Of a DNA stretch of 64,000 nt, positions 11,446-24,150 are shown in pieces. The first letter of the stretch is position 1. Each line of letters opens with the position of its first letter. Made by a program: the position numbers and the translations under genes. Under the pieces are notes generated by a model. The model was not told the DNA's origin. It made no database searches and was given only the letters and a program-made list of their open reading frames with translations. Source of the stretch: Bromus sterilis (taxonomy: Eukaryota; Streptophyta; Magnoliopsida; Poales; Poaceae); assembly GCA_950022295.1 (NCBI GenBank), contig OX465599.1:277037501-277101500 (forward strand), given 5' to 3'.

Positions 11446-13150
11446 TGTAACACCCTGACTGTCAGTGAACAGTAATCACTGTTACTGTTCATCTCTACTG
11501 TTCAAAACTTTTGTTAAATCAACTTGGATCAGTTCAAATTCAATTTCCACTTTGTTATCCTGGAATGCAATGTGATCATGACCTTGGTCAACTTGGATCA
11601 AACCAATACCTAGCTCAATTCAAATGACCTTTGCATTGAAATCAATTTAAACCCTAAAATGCCTTTTGTTGAATATTAAAAATATGGTGAGAATAAATCT
11701 TTTCCAAAAATCTTGGAACCACTTTTATAAAATCCCAAATAATCATTGGACCATGTCCTTGTAATCATTGGTATTTATTGGGCTACTGAAAATTGTAAAC
11801 AATTAATAACAGTAGCAATTTCAGGCCAATGGCTCATTTAATAATAAAATAAATTAGCAAAAGAGTTTAGAAAAATCCTTAAATTTTTGTGGCACCCTAG
11901 GTTTATGCTCTACTAATTATGGAACAATAATTGTATTATACAAAAATGCCTAAGCCATATAAACAAGTGCTAAAAGAAGATCTAAACAAAAAGAAATAAA
12001 AATGACAGAAAACCTAAACTACCCCCTCTAGTCCGAGGCCCACCTCCCCTCCTCTCCCCTCGGGCCGGCCCAGCCCACCACCCCCGGTCATCCCCCTCCT
12101 CCCGTACGGGCGCCATGGCGTGGCGCCCATCCGCCGAGGCCACGGCGACGAGCCCCCCCGTGGAGGCCATCCGGCAATCCCCCAGCGGCCTACAAGGCCA
12201 AGCCCCGCCCCCTGGTGCAGCCCTAACCCTAGCCGTAGTCCCTCTCCCTCTGGATCTGGAGCCCCCCCATTCGCCTTCGTCTTCGCCAGTCGCGCCCGTA
12301 GCCGCCATGGACGCCCGCCCGTGAGCTTGCGCGGCCACAGCGCTCCACGAGCCTCGCCATCTTGTCCGCCAGCTCCACCCCCCTGATTAAGCCCCTAACT
12401 AACTGTTAGTTAGAAACAACCCCTCACTGTCCATGACACCTGGGCCCCACTGGGTCTTTAAGTTATTAAATCTGATTATTAGATAACAGTGTATGACATG
12501 TGGGTCCAGGGTAATTAAAATTAATAAAAATGTTTTATTTGACTGTGAGGCTGACATGTGGGTCCCAAATGTCAGTTTGACCAGTCAACACTGTTCTGGA
12601 TAATGTTACTAAAAATAATAAAAGAAATTATTAAAAAGGGATTTTTAATGTTTTAAAATTGATGAAACTTATAAAATTAATATCTTTTAATCCGTATATC
12701 GGATCGAAAAACTTTATACATGAAAATTGATCAGAAAAATATAACGAATACGAATACGCTATCCGTATACCAACCCAACCCCCCTAACACACCGATCATC
12801 GGCATTCCCCCCTTCGGGCTGTCCGTCGATAATTTCCGGTACCGATAAAAAGTACCCGGATGAATTGATTCCGAACACGAAAGTTGTCCGGAATGGTTCA
12901 ACTAACACGGATACACCCCCCTTATGTTTGTCGGATGTCCACGACACCTCCGGCATGAACCCTTCCCCTCCGGACACCCTATCCGGTAATCACCCGGAGC
13001 CGGTAGTTCATCCCCGGATGAATTCCCGCTCCGAGCAACGTGCATTGCACTGCGTTAGAACGCCGTTAACATTTCATACGCCATGCTATTCATCTGTTTG
13101 TTTATGCTTGCTTTGTATTTACTGTTTCTCCCCCCTTTATTCTCCGGTAG

Positions 13151-13250
13151 ACCCCGCTGCTACCGCCGACTACACCGCTGCCGGGTACGACTACTTCGTC
13201 GACGACCCTGCCCCTACCCGCGAGCTTCCAGGCAAGCAGAGCCATTCTCT
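13151..13250 (+). other. Exon-like block 1 in the G-family solo LTR
   Basis: A pyrimidine-rich tract ending CTCCGGTAG precedes a frame reading GYDYFVDDPAPTRELPGKQ. The two other G-family LTRs encode EYDYFVDDPTTTVELPGKQ at the same place (minus strand, 16900-16991 and 26125-26215). The peptide resembles block 1 of A1 and A2. The downstream border is unclear. Confidence 0.4.
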
Positions 13251-14864
13251 TCCCCAGATATCGCCTATCTTTCCGTACATTTCTTGCACTAGGCATGTTT
13301 GCTGCTGCTGCTACGATTACAATCCTATTCAATTGCATAGCCTGTTTTTGTCGCCCCTTGATGTACCTCTTTTATCCTATGCTGCCTATTATTATTATTA
13401 TGCATTATTCAGCAGTGAGCCCTGCGCATTGTTAGCTAGGATTAGATAGAGGGCCGTGATCACTCAGGGGAGTGAACGCGGATACAAATATTATAACTGC
13501 ACAGGTACGGTACAAAGCAGACACCGCCAAAGGCCCCTATCTGGGTTATGCCTAGTCACCTCAAGTGTGAGCTATCAAGGAGTAATCCTTGTACTCCACC
13601 TGAGGCTGACTTTGTCTTGCCGCCATAGGGTCCTGAACATCGGTTGTCCTTAAGGTAAGAAGTCGGGCGACCCAACGGTGCCCGCGAGAGGTATATTGTC
13701 GGGAACGACAGGGAGGGTACGACCGACGTTACTGGCGTGCTTGGCCCCTGCTCGTATCTCGCGAGAGTTACCAAACCACGCGAAAGTCGAGCTCTACCAA
13801 GAGCACACGCGAGACAAGGTAAGGAGACGGTTCAACTTGTTGGTAATTGAAGTGACTTGGTGGGACGACAGGGCAGGCACCGATGTACTGGTGGTCCTGA
13901 CTGCTGTCGTTGACCGCCGGTCGGTTAAGTCGAGGCAACGATAACGGTTGTCACGCAGGTTAATTAAAATGCTAAATGGTTCGGCGGATGACTTGAGAGG
14001 CCCGTTGGTCTGTACGCACTACCTACACGTGGGATTACGGTGTGGGCCCTCCGCGTCGTAGTTTTTCCGAAAGCTCTTCAGACGTCAGCAGTACCACGGG
14101 CTGATAGCCGGGAAGCGGTCTTGTCTTATTTGCTGCAGCAGGTGTGTTTGGATTTGCTTTTGCTTCACCGGCCAGTCTCGTACCGTGCAGGAGCGTGCAA
14201 GGGTGAGGGACCTAGACCCCTTGGCGCATAGGATATAGTCCGGCGGATGGCCTCTCTGTTGAGCCTAGGATGGGTTGCATCGTGTCGGATAGCCTCGGTG
14301 GGGCATTCCCTAACAAGGTTCACGCCACCCTGGAGATCCGAGCGTGCAGGCTGAACAGTAGTGCACCCCTGCAGGGAGTTTAATCTATTCGAATAGCCAT
14401 GTCCACGGTAACAGGACGCTTTATGCTGAAGCTGGATCTTACCACTAGAAACTATTATTATTAAATTGTATGGTTCCGGGTTTTCTTCCTCGCGGGGATG
14501 TCGAGGAGGTGAACTCGGAGGCATTATTATTATTGTTAATCATTACAACTTATATTATACAATGTTGCAGCAACTTCTGCTTCATTGTTATTTTATTGTT
14601 TTATATGAACTGTTGGTTGTTTCTCTTCTCATGCTGCAAGACACGTCAGAAGATGCTAGTCTTCGATAGGCCTAGCTTCTTACCCTTATTCTGATTTCTA
14701 TCTTGCAGTCCACTATATATACAGCCTTCCCTTTCCGTTGATACAAATGCATAATGCTTAGTAGCGGACGTAAGACTCGCGGGTATACTAGATACTCACC
14801 TGCTTTATTTCCTTTACTGTTTTGCCTGATCGGCCGCTGCAGTCGACGTTGGAGCCCAGGAGCA

Positions 14865-14930
14865 GGAGTACCCCGGAGGCGGATACTACTACGTCGAGAC
14901 CCCCGCTGACCAGGACCAGGAGTAGTTTCG
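14865..14930 (+). other. Exon-like block 2 in the G-family solo LTR
   Basis: GGCCGCTGCAG is followed by a frame containing EQEYPGGGYYYVETPADQ and a TAG. The two LTRs of G encode EQEYPGGAYYDVEFPV and a TAG on the minus strand (about 15230-15297 and 24450-24535). The copies differ at several bases but keep length, frame and stop. Confidence 0.4.
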
Positions 14931-15218
14931 GAGGCTCCCAGGCAGGAGGCCTTGCCTTTTCGATCTGTATCTCTGATGTTATTTGTGCTAGCCTTCTTAA
15001 GGCAAAACTTGACTAACTATGTCTGTACTCAAATATTATGGCTTGTATAACTTATGTATTCGGGTCCGCATGACCCCCCCTTTATTGTAACATATTGGTT
15101 TATCCTTTTGTGTTTAGTGTTGTGCTGTGATATTCTCACCGTGGCACCCTAATCTCAGCCGTGTACCCTGCGTGTATGATTACTGTACACGGATTGATTT
15201 TTGGGGCGTCACACCTGG

Positions 15219-18200
15219 GATCCACCGAACTACTCCTGGAAAACGGGGAACTCAACGTCGTAGTAGGCGCCTCCGGGGTACTCCTGCTCCTGGGCTCCAA
15301 CGTCGGCTGCAGCGGCCGATCAGGCAAAACAGTAAAGGAAATAAAGCAGGTGAGTATCTAGTATACCCGCGAGTCTTACGTCCGCTACTAAGCATTATGC
15401 ATTGTATCAACGGAAAGAAGAGGCTGTATATAGTGGACTGAAAGACAGAAATCCAGAGCAAGGGTAAGAAGCTAGGCCTATCGAAGACTAGCATCTTCCG
15501 ACGATGTCTTGCAGCATGACGTAAGAATCAGCCAACAATTCATATAAAGCATAAAGTAACAATGCAGCAGAAGTTGCTGCAGCATTGTATAATAATAAGT
15601 TGTAATAATTGACAATACCTCCGAGTTGACCTCCTCGACATCCCCGCGAGGAAGAAAACTCGGAACCATACAGTTTAATAATAATAGTTTGTAGTGGTAA
15701 GATCCAGCTTCAGCATAAAGCGTCCTGTTACCGTGGACACGGCTATTCGAATAGATTAATCTTCCCTGCAGGGGTGCACTTGTGTTACGCTACACGCATG
15801 GATCTCCAGGGTGGCGGGAACCTTATTAGGGAACGCTCCACCGAGGCTATCCGACACTTCATAGCCCATCTTTCAAACTCAACAGAGAGGTCATCCGCCG
15901 GACTATATCCTATGTACGCGGGGCTTTGGACCCTAACCCCGACGTACTCCTGCATGGTGCGAGGCTGCCCGGTGAAGTTAAATCAAAGCAAATACAAATC
16001 ACACTGCCGTGGCAAATAAGACAACACCACTTCCCGGCGCAGGCCGCGGTACTGCTGATGTCTGAAGAGTCCTCGGACGACACTAAGAAGCGGAGGAGCC
16101 CATAACTCGTAGTTCCCACGGGTAGCTAGTGCGTACATCGCATATAGCCAACTCAAGACATTCATTGAATCATTTATCATTTTAATTAACCTGCGTGACA
16201 ACCGTTATCGTTGCCTCGACTTAACTGACCCGCGGACAACGACAGCAGCCAGGACCACCAGTACATCAGTGCCTGCCCCGTCGTCCCACCAAGTCACTGC
16301 GGTTACCAACAAGGTGAACCGTCTCCTTACCTTGTCTCGCGTGTGCTCCTGGGGGAGCTCGACTTTCGTGGTTTGGTAACTCTCGCGGCCAACGATCAAG
16401 GGCCAAGCACACCGGTACACTGGTCGTACCCTCCCTGTCGTCCCGTCGCAATACCTCTCGCGGGCACCGTTGGGTCGCCCGACTTCTTACCTGAAGGACA
16501 ACCGTTGTTCAGGACCCTAAGGCGGTAAGACAAAGTCAGCCTCGAGTGGAGTACAAGGATTACTCCTTGATAGCTCACACTTGAGGTGACTAGGCATAAC
16601 CCAGATAGGGGCCTTAGACGGTGTCTGCATTGTACCGTACCTGTGCAGTTAAAATATTTGTACCCGCGTTCACTCCCCTGAGTGATCACGGCCCTCTATC
16701 TAATCCTAGCTAACAATGCGCAGGGCTGACTGCTGAATAATGCATAATAATAATAGGCAGCATAGGATAAAGGAAGGCACATCAAGGGGCGACAATGACA
16801 GGTTATGCACTTGAATAGGATTGTAACGTAGCAGCAGCAGTAACAATGCCTAGTGAAAGAAATGTACGGAAAGATAGGCGGTATCTGGGGAAGAGAATGC
16901 CTCTGTTTGCCTGGAAGCTCAACGGTAGTAGTAGGGTCGTCAACGAAGTAGTCGTACTCAGCAGCGGTGTAGTCAACGGCAGCAGCGGGGTCTACCGGAG
17001 ATTAAGGGGGGAAGAAACGGTAAATACACAGCAAGCATATATAAACAGATGCATGACAAGACGGATGAAATATTAACGGTGTTCTAACGCAGTGCAATGC
17101 ATGTTTCTCGGAGCGGAAATTCATCTGAGGATGAACTACCGACTCCGGATGATTACCGGATAGGGTGTCCGGAGGGGGAAGGATCAAGCCGAAGGTGTCG
17201 TGGGTACCAGAAAAACATAAGGGGGGTGTATCCGTGCTATTTGACCTATTCCGAACAACATTCGTGTTCGGAATAAATTCATCCGGGCACTCTAACAGTA
17301 CCGGACAATTTATCGGACCGTCGGTCCGGAGGGGGACGGTTCGATGTTCGTTGTGTTAGAGGGGTGTGGTAGACATACGGATAGCGTATTTGTATTCGTT
17401 ATATTTTTCTGATCAATTTTCATGTATAAAGTTTTTGAATCCGAGTTACGGTTTAAAAGTTATTGAATTTCAAAGTTTTAAATCATTTAAATGATTTTCT
17501 GAATTTCTTTTATTATTTATTAAAAATTATCCAGAACATTATCCAAAACAGTGCCTGACATGTGGGACCCACATGTTAGCCTCTGTTTATTTATAACACA
17601 TTTTATTAAATCAGAAATAGCCTCTGGGCCCACATGTCATTCACTGGATTTAATAAAATCAATTTAATTAGTTTAATAATTCTGTGGGACCCAGCTGTGA
17701 ATGTAACAGTGGCATAATTAACTGATTAAACTTAACCATGGATTATCCTAAGGGCTAGGCCCATGTGTAAGTCTAAGGGGGGGTTTGCCCGTGGTGTGCT
17801 CGCCGGCGAGCAAGCGCACGGCGGCGGGGCCATCCCGGCCAACCCCGGCGAGGGCAGGGTGGGAAAACGCGGCGAGGGGGAGGTTTACAGGGGGCGGAAG
17901 GCAATCCACTGCTGCAGCAAGGCAGCAGCGCCGCTGCTGGGGGGATGGGGCATGGGGCATGGCCAGACGTGGCGAGCGCGCATGCGAGGTCACGGCATAC
18001 GGCGAGGAGGTCGCCCCGGGGAACAAGGGCGGTGCAATTAGGGGGGAAGGGGGAAGGCATGAGCTCACAGGGGAAGGGGGGAGGCCGCGGTGGAGCTCAG
18101 GTCGAGGACGGTCACGGCGAAGGCGAGGAAACGACGGCGACGTCGGAGGGCGAGCCGTAGGGAGGGGTCCCGGCCTCGGCTTGAGGCTGGGGCTGGCGTG

Positions 18201-19141
18201 GAAGGTTGCGGCGCAGCCTTCGGACCGGCTTGTGCGCCCAACGGTGGCCTCCGGCCGCGACGCTGCGACGACGGGCGCGCGGCTTCGCCGGGAGCAGAGA
18301 GGTAGCAGGGGGGGCAGAGCGTGGGGAGGAAGGAGAGTGGGGGGGCTTGGATTGGAGGGGGCAGAGGAGGGCCTTATCCAGAGGGGGCAGGTGAGGTGGG
18401 GGAGGGAGCAGGTAGGGGAGGGGGACATGGCCACAGTGGCCATGGCCATGGCGCACGGCGGGGTGGGGGGGCAGGTGGGGAAACAGGGGAGGGGGAAGAG
18501 AGAGAGGGGCTGGGCCTGGGGGCTGGGAATGGGGATGGGCTTCGCCCATGGGGGGGGTTAGTTAGGTTTTTATTTTTATTTTTATTTTTTTCTTTTCTGA
18601 TATTTTCTGTTGGCATTTATTTTGATCACCATGGCATTTTTGTAAAATGTTTAATGGGTCCATAATTGATGTTGCAACTTAGGTCAGTGCCACAAAAAGT
18701 TTTGGGCAACTTTAAAAGTCATTTAATATTTCTATTAAATATTAAATGATTTAATTAGGGTTTTTATCCACTGCTTTGATTTGTTTAGAAATATTTGTAG
18801 ATTAATAAAATCTCCAACTAGGTGGGACATGACCCACTGAATATTTAGGATTTAATAAAAGTAGTTTCACAATTTTTGGAGTAAGTCGATTTTTGCACTT
18901 TGGTTTTTAGTAATCCACTAAAGGCATTTGAAGATTTAAATGGATTTCAATTCAAAGGTCATTTGAATTGAGCTAGGTATTGGTTTGATTTATCATGACC
19001 AAGGTCCATGATCACAATGCATTCAAGAATAACAAAGTGGAAATTGAATTTGAACTGGTCCAAGTTGATCAAATAAAAGTTCTGAATAGTAGAGATGAAC
19101 AGTAACCCTGATTACTGTTCACTGACAGTGAGGGTGTTACA
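15219..19141 (-). mobile_element. Main part of the left (3') LTR of element G
   Basis: Continuation of the LTR begun at 11172, in minus orientation. Its inner end is GGGTGTTACA at 19141, next to a purine tract on the minus strand. Palindrome CTATTCGAATAG at 15743-15754. The GC-rich block (17770-18560) contains long overlapping ORFs on both strands that I read as composition artefacts. Compared with 24171-28414, it lacks about 45 bp near 17770, a G-run segment. Confidence 0.92.
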
Positions 19142-19157
19142 AATCTCCCCCACTACA
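19142..19157 (-). other. Polypurine tract of element G
   Basis: On the minus strand GTAGTGGGGGAGATT lies directly before the 3' LTR start TGTAACACCC. It would prime plus-strand DNA synthesis. Just upstream, 19158-19175 reads as the inverted repeat GAATTCTCG/CGAGAATT. Confidence 0.75.
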
Positions 19158-19177
19158 AGAATTCTCGTCTCGAGAAT

Positions 19178-19642
19178 TTAAGTGGTAGCGAGGAAAAGAT
19201 CGGGGTATTCATCGCGAAGGCTCGGATGTTCTTGATAAGTCAAGTCTTGTTGCAGCTCAATCATATCATGCTCCACTTCGCGGATAGGGTCCTTGAAGCA
19301 GCGACGGAGTTGCGACACGTGGAAGACATCGTGGACTTGGGAGAGGTTCGGCGGCAATTCCAACCGGTATGCCACGGGTCCACTCCTGGAAAGGATACGG
19401 AACGGGCCAATGTAGCGAGGAGCCAACTTGCCCTTGATACCGAAGCGATGAGTGCCCCTCATGGGAGTGACACGGAGGTAAGCGTATTCACCAGGTTGAT
19501 ACTCCATTTCACGGTGTTCGCGGTCATAGTTGCTCTTCTGACGAGACTGTGCGGCCTTGAGATTTTCTTGTACAATGCGAACTTGTTCTTCAGCTTCTTG
19601 GACAAGATCCGGTCCGAAGTAGGGTTGTTCCCCAGTTCCTGA
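19178..19642 (-). pseudogene. pol: G pol, integrase C-terminal part with the chromodomain core deleted
   Basis: In the same frame as the upstream integrase, after a TGA at 19643-19645. It reads SGTGEQPYFGPDLVQE, then a frame from 19507 with the GPFRIL and FHVSQLRRC motifs that end Gypsy integrases. In Tekay-type chromoviruses a chromodomain follows TYQEHP. Here TYQEHP runs straight into SLRDEYPDLFLATT and a stop. This looks like an in-frame loss of the chromodomain core, which normally guides integration to particular chromatin. Confidence 0.82.
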
Positions 19643-20240
19643 TCAATTCAGGGGGGGTCGACATTTACGTCCGTATAGAACTTCGAAGGGGGCCATCTTC
19701 AAGCTAGCTTGATAGCTATTGTTGTACGAGAATTCCACGTACGGGAGGGCATCCTCCCATTTCATGCCGAAAGAAAGGACACAAGCGCGAAGCATGTCTT
19801 CCAGCACCTGATTAACTCGTTCAACCTGGCCTTGCGACTGGGGGTGATAAGCGGTGCTGAGATTCAGACGAGTCCCGAAAGCTTCCATGAAACTATTCCA
19901 GTATCGTGAGGTGAAAATGCTGTCACAGTCTGAACTGATCTCCATCGGAATACCGTGGAGTGACACAATTCGGGAGATATACAAGTGTGCTAACTGACTA
20001 GCAGTGATCGTCTCCTTGACCGGCAGGAAGTGTGCAATCTTGGAGAATCGGTCGATGACAACAAAGATGGCATCGTTACCTTTATGTGACTTAGGAAAAC
20101 CGGTGACGAAGTCCATCTCGACCTTGTCCCACTTCCAGTCAGGAGGAGGGAGTGGTCGCAGCCAACCAGCAGGTTTCTGATGTCCGGCTTTGACGCGACT
20201 GCAAACGTCACACTGAGAAACATAGCGGGCGATGTCTTTG
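19643..20240 (-). pseudogene. pol: G pol, integrase catalytic core
   Basis: The core keeps Asp in MDFVTGF, Asp in the SDCDSIFTS segment (usually SDRDSIFTS, so one change) and Glu in QSQGQVERVNQ, so all three D,D,E residues are present. The HHCC finger straddles a frameshift near 20236-20242, where one extra A turns CAAGAC into CAAAGAC. The upstream frame therefore ends as RHRPLCFSV instead of DIARYVSQ. A TGA (19643-19645), probably from TGG, ends the core frame. Confidence 0.88.
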
Positions 20241-23200
20241 CTTCATGTAAGGCCACCAGTACCGTTGACGAAGGTCTTTATACATCTTGGTACTGCCAGG
20301 GTGGATTGACAAGGGAGAATTATGGGCTTCTTCCATGATATCCGGACCACAGTTAATGAGGGTCGGGCTCACAGGAACTACTAAGCGACCCTTGAAGTAC
20401 ACAGTATCACCATCATTAGTATCAATGGTAAAGGAGGAGGGCTTTCCTTCTGCGATGTCCTGCTTGATCTTCACAATGTCAGGGGCCAGAGATTGTCTAC
20501 TCTTGATGAGGGCGTCGAGCTTTGACTCGAGAACCAGGTTGTTGACGTAACCTTGAGGAACAATCTCGAGGTTCAACTTGCAAAACTCTTCATACAGAAG
20601 TGGTTGTTGCACCTGAACCTCAAGTTCAGAACAGTAAGCTTTTCGGCTCAAGGCATCGGCCATCACATTAGCCTTGCCAGGGGTATACGAAATATCCATG
20701 TTGAAGTCGGCTATTGTCTCGAGCCATCGTTGTTGACGAAGATTCAGGTCTGGCTGAGTAAACAGGTACTTCAGACTTTGGTGGTCGGTGTAGACCTCGC
20801 AACGATTACCGACGAGGTAATGTCGCCACAGCTTCAATGCATAAATTACTGTTGTCAATTCGAGATCATGTGTTGGGTATTTGTCTTCGTGAGTACGCAA
20901 CTGTCGAGAGCCATAAGCAATCACCTTGCGCTCTTGCAATAGGACACAGCCTAATCCTTGACGAGACGCGTCGCAATATATCACGAAGTCCTTCTGAGTA
21001 TCAGGGGGAGCGAGCACCGGGGGAGAAGTTAGCTTGTCCTTGAGTGCTTGAAAACTTTCTTGACATTTATCTGTCCACTCAAACTTGACGCCTTTGTGAA
21101 GCAGATTAGTCAGAGGCCTGGCAATCTTGGAGAAATTCTCGACGAAACGGCGGCAATAGCTAGCGAGCCCGAGGAAACTGCGGACTTTCTTGACGGTCTT
21201 GGGAGGAGTCCAGTCAAGAATAGCCTGGATACGTTCGGGGGTGACGGCAATGCCATCCTTGGAAATCACATGTCCAAGGTAGGTTACTTCGGGAAGCCAG
21301 AACTCACACTTAGAATACTTAGCGTAGAGTTTGTGTTCTCGAAGCTTCTCCAGAATAAGAGGAAGATGTTCAACATGTTCTTCTTCATTCTTGGAATATA
21401 TCAATATATCTTCCAGATAGACCACGACGAACTGGTCGAGGTACTCCATGAAAATATAATTCATCAATCTGGAGAAGGTGGCTGGAGCATTGGTTAAGCC
21501 AAAGGACATGACGGTGTACTCGTATGAACCATAGCGAGTAATGAAGGCAGTCTTCGAAATGTCCTCATCACGGACTCGGATTTGGTGATAACCCAACCTC
21601 AAGTCGAGTTTAGAAAACACCTTGGATCTGGCAAGTTGATCATACAGATCGTTGATCCGGGGAAGTGGGTATTTGTTCTGGATGGTGGCTTGGTTAATGG
21701 GCCAATAATCTTGGACCAATCGGTTTGTCCCATCGCTCTTCTTGACAAAAAGCGAAGGTGCTCCCCAAGATGAGGAACTGGGGCGAATGAATCCTTTCTG
21801 AAGTGCTTTGTCGATCTCCCCCTTAAGTTCAAGGAGTTCATGTGGCGGCATCTTGTAAGGACGCTTGGCAATAGGGACAGTGCCTGGCGTCAAGTCGATG
21901 ACGAATTCAACTTCTCTGATCGGGGGTATTCCCGGCAGTTCTTCGGGGAAGACGTCGGGAAAGTCGCGGACGATCGGAACATTCTCAATTCCTTCCAGAT
22001 GTGAGATATTCAAAGCATTCATCATAAAGATCTGTGTTTCTGCATTACGGGTAACTCGGGGGGTGTGGTTAACAATCTCGCCGGAGGGGTGAAAAAGTTG
22101 GACAGACTTGGTGCCACAATAGAGTGCGGCATCGTGAAATTTCAACCAATCCATTCCCAGAATGAGGTCTATGGTGGAAGACTTCAGGAGGATGGGCGAG
22201 GCAAAGAATTCAACTCCTTCGACTTCAATGGTGGTGTTTGGCACAAGCATGGTGGTGCGGCATTGGCCTATCGGGGTGCGAACAACCATCGGTGGTTTCA
22301 TCGTTTCGTACTTGAAGTTATGCGAAAATGCAAATGCTTCCGACATGAATGAATGCGATGCTCCTGTATCAAATAAAACAGTAGCATGTACGGAATTAAC
22401 GAGAAGGGTACCCATCACGGTAGCGGGTTGTTGCTGAGCTTCTTCAACATTGACGTTGTTAGCATGTCCACGAGCATAAGCAGTAGACCCAGTATTATAG
22501 TTGGGGGTCCTGTTGTTGCCACGACCATTTCCACGGCCAGCGGGGTGAACTACCAGTTGCTTCTGTTTCTGGGGGCACTCCCTAGAAAAATGCCCAGGTT
22601 GGCGGCACGTGAAGCATAATCCATCCTGAGGACGAAGGGGGGTAGCATTGGGTGGTGCAGGAAGAGCTCTTGGCATCTGCGGTGGCGGAGGCAGACGGGG
22701 TGCAGCATAAGAAGGCCTTGGAACAGGGACAGCTGAAAGGGTCACACTGGTAGGGAGCCAGATACGACGCTTCTTCGTTGTGCCCGAAGATGAGCCAACG
22801 TCACGATAACGCTTCAGAGAGTTCTTGTGCTCCATCTGGGAAGTCTCGACGGTGATAGCCTTGTTCACCATGGTGGCGAAGTTGGAGAAATCATGAACGG
22901 CAAGAGCGAGCCTGAGGTCTGGGTTGAGGCCACGACGGAACTTCTGCTGCCTGCGAGCATCAGTGGTGATCTCTCCTTCCGCATAGAGAGAGAGGTTGAG
23001 GAACTCGCGCTGATAGGCCTCAACAGTCATGTCGCCCTGAGTGAGCTTACGGAATTCTTCCGCCTTACGATCCATGATCCCCTGAGGAATGTAGCGGGCG
23101 CGGAAGGCAGACTGAAATTCATCCCAAGTGATGACTTCTTCAACTGGCAGGGAACGCTTGTGAGTGCTCCACCACTGAGCAGCGGCGCCTTTCAGATGGT

Positions 23201-23270
23201 AAGACGCAAAGTTCACATAGTCGGCTGGATCGACATTAGCAGACTCCAGCTCGTGAGTGATGTCGCGAAG
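20208..23270 (-). pseudogene. gag-pol: G gag-pol: Gag C-terminal part, protease, RT, RNase H, integrase finger
   Basis: The open frame (1002 codons from the Met at 23216) has Gag with the motif QWWSTHK and a CCHC knuckle CFTCRQPGHFSREC (residues 201-214). Next come the protease LFDTGASHSF (283-286 DTGA), RT with FSKLDL (534-539), SFGLTNAPATF and YLED (600-603), and RNase H with YCDAS, DLEL, YTDHQSL and ADALSRK. The second residue of the catalytic aspartate pair in YxDD order is Glu602 (GAA at 21411-21413), and DYRP is DYWP at 503-506. Order PR-RT-RH-IN identifies Gypsy. It ends early by frameshift near 20240. Confidence 0.93.
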
Positions 23271-23516
23271 CTAGTCATCAGCATCCAACGGCTGAACAGT
23301 GTTGCGGAACATAGTAGGGTTGAGGCGGGTGAAGTCGTGCAGAGTCACGGTGGCATGCTGATGGTGGTGCCCATTCTGATTCGACTGGGGGAACTGAGCC
23401 ATGATATTCTGCATGAACTGACGGTTCATCTCGAACTGCTGCATCATCGCGGCCATGTAATCCGGCGGCGGAGGTGGGTCGTTGGCACCACGACCACGAC
23501 CACCACGACCAGCCAT
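23271..23516 (-). pseudogene. gag: G gag, N-terminal part ended by a TAG
   Basis: Begins MAGRGGRGRGANDPPPPPDY, the usual start of Gag in these cereal chromoviruses, and runs to QPLDADD then TAG (23271-23273). The next codons LRDITHELES stay in the same frame as the long gag-pol ORF, so this is a single nonsense change, probably TGG to TAG. Otherwise the gag frame is intact. Confidence 0.88.
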
Positions 23517-24150
23517 CCTGCTAGAATTTAACAGGGGTATTTCAGCGATGAAAATTTAACGAGATACCGGAATCAAGCCTGAAGTAAAACGACGACGAAA
23601 AGGAGGCGCAGATATATATAGGAGTAGTCATATAAGACATACACATTCACACACAGAGTCAATCGAAAATCGGGCAGCGTAACGTCGTAGAAATTAAGGA
23701 AAAAGGACTCACTAGGCGGCGCGCAGACCGCGGTAAGGATTACACGACGCGACATAGATTCCACTATGTCAATCACGCCGCAAGAAAACTGTTGGCCACA
23801 TGATTTGATGCCAGAGAACGCGCGGCCTGCCCAGAATGAGAATGGGATCCGCGGTCCGGGATCTGGGGTACGACTCCTGCGACACGACTCAATCAATGGG
23901 GGAAGCACCAAAAACGCTGGGTGGAATCAAGAGAACGTGATCCTAATGTCAGATTTTGTAAAACTTACCAGCAAGGATAAGAGAGCAGATTCCCAGAGCA
24001 TAGGTAAGGAGAAAAGGATCCTAATACCATAGATATCACACGTAGTGACATCGATGTGGGCCCATAAGCCAAATATTAAGTTAGCAAAATAGTTTTTCAA
24101 AGTCTAGACTCAACATCGACCACGTAGTGGTGGGGTGGCTTCCTACAGGC
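23517..24150 (-). mobile_element. Untranslated leader of element G
   Basis: About 630 bp between the primer-binding site and the gag start on the minus strand. No convincing reading frame; no other feature seen. Confidence 0.7.

Larger units (their letters stand above)
11446..15213 (+). mobile_element. Solo LTR of the G family, opposite orientation to G
   Basis: Starts TGTAACACCC, ends GGGGCGTCACA, 3768 bp, flanked by perfect TSDs CCTGG (11441-11445 and 15214-15218). It is the sense-orientation version of the G LTR, with no internal domain and no second LTR, so it is a product of LTR-LTR recombination. It contains AT-rich lead, GC-rich block (about 12000-12390), block 1 (13151-13250), palindrome CTATTCGAATAG (14385-14396) and block 2 (14865-14930). 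Confidence 0.93.

Noticed and set aside
17748..18665. ORFs of up to 258 codons on both strands (also 27058-27938 and 1234-2018)
   Set aside because: GC-rich LTR sequence gives low-complexity Gly/Arg/Pro frames on both strands; there is no domain, and the G-LTR copies do not agree in frame.
22827..23531. 234-codon plus-strand ORF
   Set aside because: It is antisense to the well-supported G gag frame and shows no motif.
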